Below, one piece after another: positions 26,671 to 35,476 of a stretch of 64,000 nucleotides of DNA. The position numbers and the translations under genes are program-made. The stretch's first letter is position 1; each line of letters begins with the position of its first letter. Source of the stretch: an uncultured Eubacteriaceae bacterium. Lineage in GTDB: Bacteria; Bacillota; Clostridia; Lachnospirales; CAG-274. The notes under the pieces are model-generated. The model saw only the letters and a list, made by a program, of their open reading frames with translations. It was not told the origin of the DNA and searched no databases. Location of the stretch: NCBI GenBank assembly GCA_947167715.1, contig CAMVJD010000011.1:1-64000 (forward strand). Reading direction: 5' to 3'.

Positions 26671-27669
26671 ATGTCAATTCAAACACACGGCGGCGATATT
26701 TACGCCTTTGACAGGCCGATACTTGATTTTTCGGCAAGCATAGATCCTCTCGGGGCGCCCGAAAGCGTTATCGCGGCGGCGAGGGACAGTCTTAAAAATT
26801 TGGACAGATACCCCGACGACAAATGCCGTGCTCTGACACTTGCCTTGGCGCAAAAGGAGGGGGTAAAGCCCGAAAACATCCTTTGCGGAAACGGTGCGGA
26901 GGAGCTTATTTATGCCGCTATGCAGGCACTGCGCCCAAGGCGTGTGCTTATCGTATCGCCCACCTTTTCCGAATACGAGCGTGCGGCACTGTCGGTCGGT
27001 GCGGAGATAATAAAATATACCCTGGACGAGAAAAACGGCTTTTGCATAGAAGAGGATATCCTTAACTATACCAAACAGGCCGATATGACCTTTATCTGCG
27101 ACCCCAACAACCCCACGGGCAGACTTACGGACACAAAGCTTTTAAAAGAAATAATAAAAAACGGCAATTTTACGGTAACAGACAGGTCATTTGAGAGCTT
27201 TGCAAATTGTGAAAAAATTAATTTTTCAAAAAATATGCTTTTAATAAAGTCCTTTACCAAAATATATGCCATACCTGCTTTAAGGCTTGGCTATGCGGTC
27301 GGCAGCGTTGAAACAATAAACAAGATAAATAATGCAAAGCCGCGCTGGAGCGTTTCGATACCCGCGCAGGCGGCGGGGCTTGCAGCCTTAAGCGAAACGG
27401 ACTTTGTCGAAAAAAGCCTTAAATACATAAAAACCGAAAAGGAATATATATATGATCGGTTTGAGATATTGGGCATTAAGTATTTTCGGTCTGATGTCAA
27501 TTTTATTCTTTTTAAAACCGACATACCGCTTTATGAAAAAATGCTTGAAAAAAATATTTTGATAAGAGACTGCACAAGTTTCGGCCTGAACGGCTTTTAT
27601 CGTATCGCGGTAAAAACGCACAGAGAAAACGAAAGGTTTTTTGAGGCACTGAATAAGGTGATAAAATGA
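26671..27669 (+). CDS. cobD: Threonine-phosphate decarboxylase (CobD-type, PLP-dependent)
   Basis: 332 residues, fold-type I aminotransferase family. It decarboxylates L-threonine O-3-phosphate to (R)-1-amino-2-propanol O-2-phosphate, the linker in cobalamin. Evidence: FSASIDPLGAPESVIAA at the N-terminus, ILCGNGAEELIYAAMQAL, FICDPNNPTGRLT, and the PLP-binding Lys in IKSFTKIYAIPALRLGYAVG. Its place after cbiB separates it from the similar histidinol-phosphate aminotransferases. The ribosome binding site is AAGGAG. Confidence 0.92.
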   Translation: MSIQTHGGDIYAFDRPILDFSASIDPLGAPESVIAAARDSLKNLDRYPDDKCRALTLALAQKEGVKPENILCGNGAEELIYAAMQALRPRRVLIVSPTFSEYERAALSVGAEIIKYTLDEKNGFCIEEDILNYTKQADMTFICDPNNPTGRLTDTKLLKEIIKNGNFTVTDRSFESFANCEKINFSKNMLLIKSFTKIYAIPALRLGYAVGSVETINKINNAKPRWSVSIPAQAAGLAALSETDFVEKSLKYIKTEKEYIYDRFEILGIKYFRSDVNFILFKTDIPLYEKMLEKNILIRDCTSFGLNGFYRIAVKTHRENERFFEALNKVIK

Positions 27670-27678
27670 GGTGTTAAT

Positions 27679-28302
27679 ATGAAAGAGAGCAAAAAAAACG
27701 ATTTAAAGGATAATATCGGCGTTGCGGCATGGTGGCTGTTTTTACTGTCGTTGGCTGTGCTTTTTATAATGCTTTTTGTTAATTGGGAAATTGCGCTGCT
27801 TTTTGCGATAACATTGTATCTGCCGATCGTCATATCGGTTGTAAATGTCGGCAACTGCATATTTTCCGCACGCAGGTTTGAGCCGCTTATTATGTTTGGT
27901 GTGGTGCTTGGCTTTGTGTTGTATGTTATGCTTGCAAAAATTACGGTTATTTATATGTTAAATGACAAAGGGCTGAATTTTCGGCTGTTTTCGGGGTATG
28001 TATACGCGGCCGAAGCGATAATATTGTTTGTATATTTTGCGGCGCTGTTTACGGTCGGTTTTTTGAGTGGAAAAGTAAAACCGACCGTGCTGATATTTGC
28101 TTCGGTCATTGTTGTGATTGCAGGTGCGATAAATTTTATTGCGGCTGTATTTTGCCTTGTAATGTGGGTAAAATATCGTTTTGATTTGGTGATTTTTTTG
28201 ATGTTTATGTATAACGCGGATATTTTTCTGCTGTCTGCAAGGTATCTGAAACACGCATTAAAAACGAAAAAAACGGATGTTTCGGAAACCGCGGCACATT
28301 GA
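27679..28302 (+). CDS. Six-helix membrane protein of unknown function
   Basis: 207 residues with six hydrophobic segments (about 15-35, 37-63, 70-98, 108-135, 140-168, 172-195) and short charged termini. There is a GAGGTG site upstream and a 9-base gap from cobD, so it is probably the last gene of the cobalamin operon. It has no recognised transporter signature; a role in uptake or membrane association of the corrinoid pathway would be a guess. The next promoter (TTGACA) overlaps its stop codon. Confidence 0.7.
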   Translation: MKESKKNDLKDNIGVAAWWLFLLSLAVLFIMLFVNWEIALLFAITLYLPIVISVVNVGNCIFSARRFEPLIMFGVVLGFVLYVMLAKITVIYMLNDKGLNFRLFSGYVYAAEAIILFVYFAALFTVGFLSGKVKPTVLIFASVIVVIAGAINFIAAVFCLVMWVKYRFDLVIFLMFMYNADIFLLSARYLKHALKTKKTDVSETAAH

Positions 28303-28327
28303 CAAAAAAAGCTTGTTATGATAAGAT
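28299..28327 (+). promoter_or_regulatory. Promoter of the HerA-like ATPase gene
   Basis: A perfect TTGACA (28299-28304) and TAAGAT (28322-28327) are 17 bases apart, with TG one base before the -10. The -35 box overlaps the stop codon of the upstream gene. Confidence 0.75.
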
Positions 28328-28392
28328 ATAAACAGGAAATATCGTTAAAATATACAAATTATATATATAAAAATCACGGCAGGAGGGAAATT

Positions 28393-30027
28393 ATGTACAC
28401 AAACGACGGAAAATTATGGATAGCAACGGGCGAAACACCTATTTATTTAGAGCCTAAAATGGCAAACAGGCACGGCCTTATCGCGGGCGCTACGGGCACG
28501 GGCAAAACCGTAAGCCTTAAGGTAATGGCGGAAAGCTTCAGCGACATAGGCGTACCCGTTTTTATGGTGGATATAAAGGGTGATGTAAGCGGTATCGCAC
28601 AGGCAGGCGTTCAAAGCGACAAGGTGACAAGTCAGCTGGAAAAATGCCGCGTTGACGTACCCTTTGATTTTAAGGAATACCCCGTTATGTTTTGGGATGT
28701 ACTGGGCGAAAAGGGCATACCCGTAAGAACGACCATATCGGGTATGGGTTCTACGCTTTTGGCGCGCCTTTTGGACCTTAACGACACACAGGCGGGTGTT
28801 TTGGATATAGCCTTTCGCGTTGCGGACGAAATGCAGCTGCTTTTGATAGATATAAAGGACTTAAAGGCTATGCTTCAATATATCGGCGACAACGCAAAGG
28901 ACCTGCAGTTTGAGTACGGCAATATCTCGCGCCAGTCGGTGGGCGCTATCGTGCGCTCCTTGCTGTCGCTGGAGGATGCGGGCGGAAATATCTTTTTCGG
29001 CGAGCCCGACCTTGATATCCGCGATTGGGTAAAGACCGATATAAACAGCCGCGGTGTTATAAACGTGCTGGATTGCGTTAAGCTGGGCACAAATCCAAAG
29101 CTTTACTCGACCTTTTTACTTTGGCTTTTGACCGACCTTTACGAGACCTTCCCCGAGGTGGGCGATATGGAAAAACCGAGAATGGCGTTTTTCTTTGACG
29201 AGGCTCATCTTTTGTTCAAGGATGCACCAAAGGCGCTTTTGGATAAAATAGAGCAGGTAATAAGGCTTATCCGCTCAAAGGGGATCGGTATTTACTTTAT
29301 CACCCAAAGCCCCTCGGATATACCCGAGACCATACTTGCACAGCTTGGCAACCGAATACAGCACGCCTTAAGGGCGTTTACCCCGTCGGAGCAAAAGGCG
29401 GTAAAAACTGCCGCGGAGACCTTCCGCGTAAATCCCAATTTCAATACCGCCGAGGCAATAAGTCTTTTGGGTACGGGCGAGGCGCTTGTGTCCTTCCTTG
29501 ATACGGACGGTGCGCCGCAGGTGGTACAGCGCGCATTTATCCTGCCCCCAAGGAGCTTTATGGGTCCCGTGGACGAAACAAAGCGCCGGAATATCATACT
29601 TGCAAGTGAGTATTATTTAAAATACAAGGATGCTGTGGATAATATCAGCGCCTATGAAAATTTAAAGGGCATGGCGGAGCAGGCCGTAATAGACGAGCAA
29701 AAGGCAAAGCAGGAGGAAGAGACCCGCAAGGCCGAGGAAAAACAGCGTGCCTTGGAGGAAAAAGAGGCCGAAAGACAGCGCGCGGCCGCCGAAAAACAGG
29801 CGGAGCGTGAAAGAATAGCCGCAGAAAAAAGAGCCGAGCGTGAACAGCAGGAGGCCGAAAAACGTGCCGAGCGCGAGCGTATAGCCGCCGAAAAAGAGGC
29901 TAAAAAGAAAAGCGAGATGTTTGAAAAAATTGCCACAAGCGCATTAAGAAGCGGCGCAAGCCAGATAGGCCGCGATGCGGGTAAGAGTATACTGCGCGGC
30001 ATTATGGGCGTATTTAAAAAGAGATGA
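28393..30027 (+). CDS. HerA/DUF853-family ATPase with coiled-coil tail
   Basis: 544 residues from the ATG at 28393 (AGGAGGG upstream). The HerA-type ATPase core has Walker [29 protein letters not shown], Walker [13 protein letters not shown] and an arginine-finger region ([28 protein letters not shown], in pieces). The family is known as DUF853 or YjgR, a set of hexameric ATPases of unclear role related to DNA translocases. Residues about 445-520 form a charged Glu/Arg/Ala coiled coil (AEKRAERER repeats), and the end is hydrophobic and basic. No NurA partner is present. Confidence 0.88.
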   Translation: MYTNDGKLWIATGETPIYLEPKMANRHGLIAGATGTGKTVSLKVMAESFSDIGVPVFMVDIKGDVSGIAQAGVQSDKVTSQLEKCRVDVPFDFKEYPVMFWDVLGEKGIPVRTTISGMGSTLLARLLDLNDTQAGVLDIAFRVADEMQLLLIDIKDLKAMLQYIGDNAKDLQFEYGNISRQSVGAIVRSLLSLEDAGGNIFFGEPDLDIRDWVKTDINSRGVINVLDCVKLGTNPKLYSTFLLWLLTDLYETFPEVGDMEKPRMAFFFDEAHLLFKDAPKALLDKIEQVIRLIRSKGIGIYFITQSPSDIPETILAQLGNRIQHALRAFTPSEQKAVKTAAETFRVNPNFNTAEAISLLGTGEALVSFLDTDGAPQVVQRAFILPPRSFMGPVDETKRRNIILASEYYLKYKDAVDNISAYENLKGMAEQAVIDEQKAKQEEETRKAEEKQRALEEKEAERQRAAAEKQAERERIAAEKRAEREQQEAEKRAERERIAAEKEAKKKSEMFEKIATSALRSGASQIGRDAGKSILRGIMGVFKKR

Positions 30028-30034
30028 AATATTT

Positions 30035-31546
30035 ATGGATAAAAAAACGGATATAAACAAATATATTATCCCGATATTGAGCGATTATGTTGTCTTTGGC
30101 ATAGCTATGTCATTTGCGGGGATATTTCTTATATTCTTTATTGCACGATGGATAACGGATGATATAATATGGGCAGCACCGTTTTTGCTGATAAGCCTTG
30201 CCTATATATGCCTGTTTAGATTTAAGGCCAAAAAAAATATGCTTACGGGCTTTAATACATATTTTTTTTATGCCGTCACAATTTTTTATTCCGCCTTGAC
30301 GGCTGTTTTTACCTTTCTTACAAAGGGGATTTTTGAAAGCAGGATATTCGACGGCATACTTGCTGCGGCGTTTCCGTTTTGGGGGCTTTACGGCCTATGT
30401 TCGCTTGAGGATAAAAAAATATTTGTTTTCGGGATGTATGCGGTATATATAACAGCATCCGTGACCTGTGCCGTGCTTACAAAAAAGCGGGGCATACTTC
30501 CCGTGGTACTGTGCTGTCTTGCAAGTGCCGCATTTTGTGCTTATACCATAAAATACATCCCGAACTATTCGGGACACGGCTTTGATTATATGAACGGTTA
30601 TTCAAGCACGGATTTTACGGGCTATCATGTATATGACGGTGAAAAGCTTGCCACGCTTGACCACAAGCCAAGCCTTTTTATTGAAAATGAAAAGGATATG
30701 CCGGTACTTGACGGCGCCGAGGCCTGCTATCCGCTGTACAGCGCTGTGGCAAAGGCGGTCTATAAGGACATAGACAATATAGAGGCTCGGTCGGGTATCG
30801 AAAACAAAGATGAATGGGGCCGACCTACAAACGGTAAAATAGTTACCTTTACAAATACGATTTGGGGCTATGACAGATTGATAGACAAAGAAATTGACCT
30901 TATGTTCGGCGCAAGACCGTCGCAAAATCAAAAGAAATGCGCGGCGGACGAGGGCGAGCAGATAGTAAGCGTACCTATTGGCAAAGAGGCTTTTGTATTT
31001 TTTGTCGAAGAGGACAACCCCATAAACGATATTTCCTTTGAGGATGTCAAAAAAATATACAGCGGCGAGATAACAAACTGGAGCGAGCTTGGCGGCAAAA
31101 AGCAAAAAATAATTGCCTTTCAGCGCCCCGAGGAGTCGGGCTCACAGGTGACAATGCTGTATTTTATGGGAGATACACCGCTTAAAGAGCCTGTGACCTA
31201 CGAGACCGTGGATGCAATGGCGGGCGTGATCAAAAGAGTAGCCAATTATGTAAACGAAAACGGTGCCATAGGCTATTCGTTCAGATATTTTCTGGAGGAG
31301 CTAAATCAGGAAAAGCACGTTAAAATACTCTCGATAGACGGCGTATATCCTACGGTGGAAAATATAGAAAACGGCAGCTATCCGCTTACGGTAAACCTTG
31401 TCTGCGCAAAGCTTAAAAGCAATAATAAGCCCTATGTACAAAAAATGCTTGAATTTCTGCGCTCCGAGGACGGCAAGCAGATAATAAGACAAACGGGCTA
31501 TGCGCCTTTGGACGGAAATGATATAAAGGAAATAGCCGAGGAATAA
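30035..31546 (+). CDS. Membrane protein with C-terminal PstS-like phosphate-binding domain
   Basis: 503 residues from the ATG at 30035. Residues about 13-180 hold six hydrophobic segments. From about 185 there is a periplasmic-binding-protein domain of the PstS type, with LDGAEACYPLYSAVAKAVY, IDLMFGARPSQNQ, SFEDVKKIYSGEITNWSELGG, RPEESGSQVTML and GAIGYSFRYF. The usual PstS lipobox is absent, so the binding domain is tethered by a multi-helix membrane domain. No pstCAB genes are near, but ppk and ppx follow convergently. Phosphate sensing is a reasonable guess; transport is not supported. Confidence 0.75.
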   Translation: MDKKTDINKYIIPILSDYVVFGIAMSFAGIFLIFFIARWITDDIIWAAPFLLISLAYICLFRFKAKKNMLTGFNTYFFYAVTIFYSALTAVFTFLTKGIFESRIFDGILAAAFPFWGLYGLCSLEDKKIFVFGMYAVYITASVTCAVLTKKRGILPVVLCCLASAAFCAYTIKYIPNYSGHGFDYMNGYSSTDFTGYHVYDGEKLATLDHKPSLFIENEKDMPVLDGAEACYPLYSAVAKAVYKDIDNIEARSGIENKDEWGRPTNGKIVTFTNTIWGYDRLIDKEIDLMFGARPSQNQKKCAADEGEQIVSVPIGKEAFVFFVEEDNPINDISFEDVKKIYSGEITNWSELGGKKQKIIAFQRPEESGSQVTMLYFMGDTPLKEPVTYETVDAMAGVIKRVANYVNENGAIGYSFRYFLEELNQEKHVKILSIDGVYPTVENIENGSYPLTVNLVCAKLKSNNKPYVQKMLEFLRSEDGKQIIRQTGYAPLDGNDIKEIAEE

Positions 31547-31551
31547 AAAAT

Positions 31552-31590
31552 AAAGCACGGGCGGCATATTGTCTTGCCCGTGCTTTTTTA
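31552..31590. terminator. Bidirectional terminator between the PstS-like gene and ppk
   Basis: AAAGCACGGGC (31552-31562) pairs perfectly with GCCCGTGCTTT (31576-31586) over 11 bp, with T runs on both strands. It lies between convergent genes. Confidence 0.92.
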
Positions 31591-31611
31591 TATCTTTTGT
31601 TTAGGTGCGGT

Positions 31612-33702
31612 TTATTGTTCCTCCCTGCCGAAAACGGGGATAAACACATCCTTTGTTTTTTGCTTTTTAAAATCGGAGTAATATTTTTTGGCCTCGTCAT
31701 AAAAGGCGTTTTGTGACTGTATAAGCTCCTTGCCGCGCTTATCAAGGCGTTTATAGCGCAGGGTATCGGGCTGCTGCACCCTTGCCTTTACTGTGTCCTT
31801 TAAGGTGGTGCGGATAATGCCCTCTATTTTTTTTCTTAATTTTTCGTCTGTTACCTCAAATGCCACCTCTACGCGGCGGTCAAGGTTACGGGGCATCCAA
31901 TCGGCGGAGGACAGCCAAATAACGGGTGTACCCGCGTTTTCAAAACAGTATATGCGGCTGTGCTCCAAAAAGCGGCCAACTATGCTTATTACGGTTATAT
32001 TGTCGCTTACGCCCTTTATACCCGAGCGCAGACAGCAGATACCGCGGATAATAAGCGTTATTTTAACACCCGCCTGCGATGCCTTATATAAAAGGTCTAT
32101 TATATCCACATCCACAAGAGAATTCATTTTTGCAACTATCTTTGCGGGACGGCCCTTTTTGGCGTTTTCGGTCTCGCGCTTTATTGCGGCGGAAAACATA
32201 GCCCGCAGGCCTGTGGGGGCAACGGCAATACGTCCCCAGCCCGACTCCTTGGAATAGCCGGTAAGCACATTAAAAAGTGCGGAAATATCCTTGCCGTAGC
32301 TTTCCTTTGCCGTCATAAGGCCTAAATCGGTATAGGTCTTGGCGGTCTTGTCGTTATAATTGCCCGTGCCGAGATGTACATAACGGCGTATGCCCTCTTC
32401 CTCCTGCCTTACCACAAGACAAAGCTTGCAGTGGGTCTTTAAGCCCACAAGGCCGTAAATAACGTGGCAGCCCGCTTTTTCAAGCTTTCTTGCCCAGATT
32501 ATATTGTTTTCCTCGTCAAAGCGTGCCTTTAATTCCACCAGTACGGTCACTTGCTTGCCGTTTTCGGCGGCCTGGATAAGTGCGCCTATTATGGGCGAGT
32601 TGCCCGATACGCGGTAGAGCGTTTGCTTTATGGCAAGCACATTCGGGTCGGATGCGGCCTCCCTTACCAAGTTTACCACCGAGTCAAAGCTGTCGTAGGG
32701 GTGGTGCAGAAGCAGGTCGCCCTCGCGGATAACATCAAAAATATTCCTGTCCTCAAATTCGGGGCGGGGAATGGGCGGCATAGGCGGGTCGGAAAGCTCG
32801 GGAGCCGCAGGCAGAGCGCTTACGCCAAAACAGTAGGTCAGATCGAGCGGACCGTTTACACGGTATATCGACATATCCTCGGCAGGCAGCTCTCTTTTTA
32901 AAAATTCAAAGCTTTTTTTGCTTATATCCTTTTCTACCTCCAGCCTTACGGGCTGACCGCGCTTTCTTTGCTTAACGCTCTCTTCAATTTCGCTTAAAAG
33001 GTCGTGTGCATCCTCCTCGTCAAAATCCAGGTCGGCATTTCTTATTATGCGGAAGCAGTAGGCGCTTAAGACCTCATAGCCCTTAAAAAGCTTGTCTATA
33101 TGCTTTCTTATAATTTCCTCCAAAAGTATATAGCGGTTTTCGGACGGCAGCTTGAATATGCGGTTTACAACGCCGGGCACCTGCACAAAGGCATAGCTTT
33201 CCTCACCCTTGCCGCCTATCTCAACAATAAAATTAAGGCTTTTGCCCGCAATAAGCGGGAACGGGCGGCTCTGGTCTATCGCCATAGGCGTTATTATCGG
33301 AAATAGGGTAGTTTTAAAATAGGTTTTCACATAGTCGCTCTCGTCGCGCGTAAGGTGGTCGTAGTCCAAAAATTTAATGCCGTTTTTTTCAAGCTGCGGC
33401 ATAAGCTGACGGTTAAGACAGCTGTACTGCTGGCTCATAAGCTCGTGCGCGGCATCGGATATGGCATCAAGCTGCTGCTTTGGCGTAAGGCCTGCAGGGT
33501 CGGGCTTGTTTCTGCCTGCATAGTATTGCTCGGTAAGACCCGCAACACGCACCATAAAAAATTCGTCCATATTTGAGGCGGTTATGGCAAGAAACTTAAA
33601 ACGCTCCAGAATGGGGTTGGTTTTGTCAAGCGCCTCCTCCAAAACACGGTAATTAAATTCAAGCCAGCTTAACTCGCGGTTTATATATAACGACGGTTTC
33701 AT
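31612..33702 (-). CDS. ppk: Polyphosphate kinase 1
   Basis: 696 residues, full length. It makes polyphosphate from ATP. The N-terminal domain begins YINRELSWLEFNYRVLEEA. The catalytic phospho-accepting His is in VHLGTGNYNDKTAKTY, the second conserved His in LEHSRIYCFENAG, and SSADWMPRNLDRRVE is also present. All active-site motifs look intact. Its start overlaps the end of the upstream ppx-like gene by four bases, so the two are translationally coupled. A bidirectional terminator follows. Confidence 0.97.
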   Translation of the reverse strand: MKPSLYINRELSWLEFNYRVLEEALDKTNPILERFKFLAITASNMDEFFMVRVAGLTEQYYAGRNKPDPAGLTPKQQLDAISDAAHELMSQQYSCLNRQLMPQLEKNGIKFLDYDHLTRDESDYVKTYFKTTLFPIITPMAIDQSRPFPLIAGKSLNFIVEIGGKGEESYAFVQVPGVVNRIFKLPSENRYILLEEIIRKHIDKLFKGYEVLSAYCFRIIRNADLDFDEEDAHDLLSEIEESVKQRKRGQPVRLEVEKDISKKSFEFLKRELPAEDMSIYRVNGPLDLTYCFGVSALPAAPELSDPPMPPIPRPEFEDRNIFDVIREGDLLLHHPYDSFDSVVNLVREAASDPNVLAIKQTLYRVSGNSPIIGALIQAAENGKQVTVLVELKARFDEENNIIWARKLEKAGCHVIYGLVGLKTHCKLCLVVRQEEEGIRRYVHLGTGNYNDKTAKTYTDLGLMTAKESYGKDISALFNVLTGYSKESGWGRIAVAPTGLRAMFSAAIKRETENAKKGRPAKIVAKMNSLVDVDIIDLLYKASQAGVKITLIIRGICCLRSGIKGVSDNITVISIVGRFLEHSRIYCFENAGTPVIWLSSADWMPRNLDRRVEVAFEVTDEKLRKKIEGIIRTTLKDTVKARVQQPDTLRYKRLDKRGKELIQSQNAFYDEAKKYYSDFKKQKTKDVFIPVFGREEQ

Positions 33703-35204
33703 TGGAAAACACCCCTTTTCTTAAGTTCTGCTTCAAGGCCGTATACCTCGCGGAAAAACGGCTCGCACTTCATAAACGACCATTTTTCAAGCTCTATATT
33801 TTTATAGGTATGCACGGTGATCGTAAATTTGCTGCCGCGTATAACGGCCTCGGTCTTTTCAAAGCCCTTTGTGTAGCTTTTGTTAATTGAGTTTGCAAGC
33901 ATAAGTATAACACAAAGCTTGCTTATCACCACCAGATCCTGCGGCGGCACATCGGCGGCATTATACGGCGGGCGGTTATGGTAAAGGGCGATAAGCGCAA
34001 GCTTGCGGCGCTGGTTGTCGTCTATGCCCACTATATTAAGGCCGTTTATTATGTTATAGCTGTGTTTTTGGTGCATGGTAACATTTATAAACTTGCCGCA
34101 GTTTTGCAGTATGCATGAAAGGTGCAGCAACAGCCGCTCCTCGCTGCCAAGGCCGTGATATTTTTTCAGCTTGTCAAATATCATAAGTGCGGTGGTGCTT
34201 ACCCTGTCGGCATGAGATGTGTTAACAAGGTATTTTCGGCTTATTTTTTTTGCCGAATTTACCGCAAACTCACAAAAATGCGCATCCACCTCGGCGCTTT
34301 CGGCGGGAAAAAGCCTGTTGTAGGCTATAGACTCGCCAATGCCTGTATCGGGGCAGAATATCCTGTCGGCCAGGGTATATTTTAATAGTCTGTTAAGTAT
34401 GATTATCGCCGAAAGAATAACATCCGCGCTTTCAAGGGCAATATCGTATTTTTCGCTTATCTGCTGCGGTGTATCGTTTTTGACGCTTTTGTAAAAATCG
34501 TTGAATTTTTTGCGGTCTATATTTTTACTGCTGTCCGTACCGCACATTTTTGCTATTATGTCCACATTGCTGCCCGTAAGCACAAAGTTTTGGGGACTTA
34601 ATTCCAAAAATTTCTCTATTTCGTACAGATAGCCCTCCAGATATTCCTTTATTACATCGGAGTAATAAAGGGTATCTATAGTGCCGTGGCTTTCAAATTG
34701 CTTGCTTAATCTTAATGCGCTTGTGTAAATGGTGAGGGTGTCGGTTATGGCACCGTCACGAAAAACTGACAGGCCGATAGTGCCGCCGCCAAGGTGTACG
34801 GCAAGCGCGGACGAGCGCATATCCTCGGATAAAAGGCCGTAGACCATTTTATTTATAAGTATTTTTTCACGGCGGGAGTCTATAACATTTATGTCAATAC
34901 CCGTTTTAATGCGCAGCTGCTCCACAAGATAGGGCATATTTGCGGCCTCGCGCACGGCTGTGGTAGCTACTGCAACGGTTTCCGATACGTTATATTCACT
35001 TATGGCGCGGTTAAAATCGTTTAATATGCGCGCAGTGCGTTCTGCGGTCTCGTAGGGTATCTTGCCCGTCATAAAGGTGTCCTCGCCAAGGCTTAAGCCG
35101 CGCACAAGCGTGTCTACATTGCGAAGCTTGCCGTTTTGACGCTCGGATATGTTAAGCTTTATGTCGTCCGAGCCGATATCTATAACGGCTATTCGTTTTT
35201 TCAT
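33699..35204 (-). CDS. Ppx/GppA-family protein with degenerate HD-like C-terminus
   Basis: 501 residues. The actin-like N-terminal half has AVIDIGSDDIKLNI, VAVATTAVREAAN and LAVHLGGGTIGLSVF. In characterised Ppx the last motif reads as D-I-G-G-G-S; here the Asp is His. The SGxEE motif around the catalytic Glu is altered to DSRREK. The C-terminal half is related to the HD domain of long Ppx enzymes, but the expected His-Asp pair reads LHLSCILQNCGKF. It may be an exopolyphosphatase with shifted chemistry or a non-catalytic sensor. It is coupled to ppk. Confidence 0.85.
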   Translation of the reverse strand: MKKRIAVIDIGSDDIKLNISERQNGKLRNVDTLVRGLSLGEDTFMTGKIPYETAERTARILNDFNRAISEYNVSETVAVATTAVREAANMPYLVEQLRIKTGIDINVIDSRREKILINKMVYGLLSEDMRSSALAVHLGGGTIGLSVFRDGAITDTLTIYTSALRLSKQFESHGTIDTLYYSDVIKEYLEGYLYEIEKFLELSPQNFVLTGSNVDIIAKMCGTDSSKNIDRKKFNDFYKSVKNDTPQQISEKYDIALESADVILSAIIILNRLLKYTLADRIFCPDTGIGESIAYNRLFPAESAEVDAHFCEFAVNSAKKISRKYLVNTSHADRVSTTALMIFDKLKKYHGLGSEERLLLHLSCILQNCGKFINVTMHQKHSYNIINGLNIVGIDDNQRRKLALIALYHNRPPYNAADVPPQDLVVISKLCVILMLANSINKSYTKGFEKTEAVIRGSKFTITVHTYKNIELEKWSFMKCEPFFREVYGLEAELKKRGVFQ

Positions 35205-35299
35205 ATTCTCACCTCGTCTTTTTACTTGCTTATGGGAAGCTGTGAAAATTATGCTTTTGATGTTTGCAATAATTTTAAAACGCCCCTTATATTAGAAAT

Positions 35300-35328
35300 A
35301 TTATAACATATATTGCCGTAGTGTTAAA
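35300..35328 (-). promoter_or_regulatory. Promoter of the ppx-ppk operon
   Basis: On the minus strand TTTAAC (35328-35323) and TATAAT (35305-35300) are 17 bases apart, with TG one base before the -10. The rest of the 35,205-35,476 intergenic region is AT-rich; a TATAAA near 35,430 may serve the divergent plus-strand gene. Confidence 0.55.
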
Positions 35329-35476
35329 TAGTTTTTTTGCATTTTTTTTATATAAATAAAAATTATTAGCGGCTTTTATAAAAAATCTAATACACTTCTA
35401 ATTTATATTTAAGTACTTTTTAAAAACACGGGTATAAAATGTAATCACAATAAAACAAGAAAGCGAGGAACAAAAA

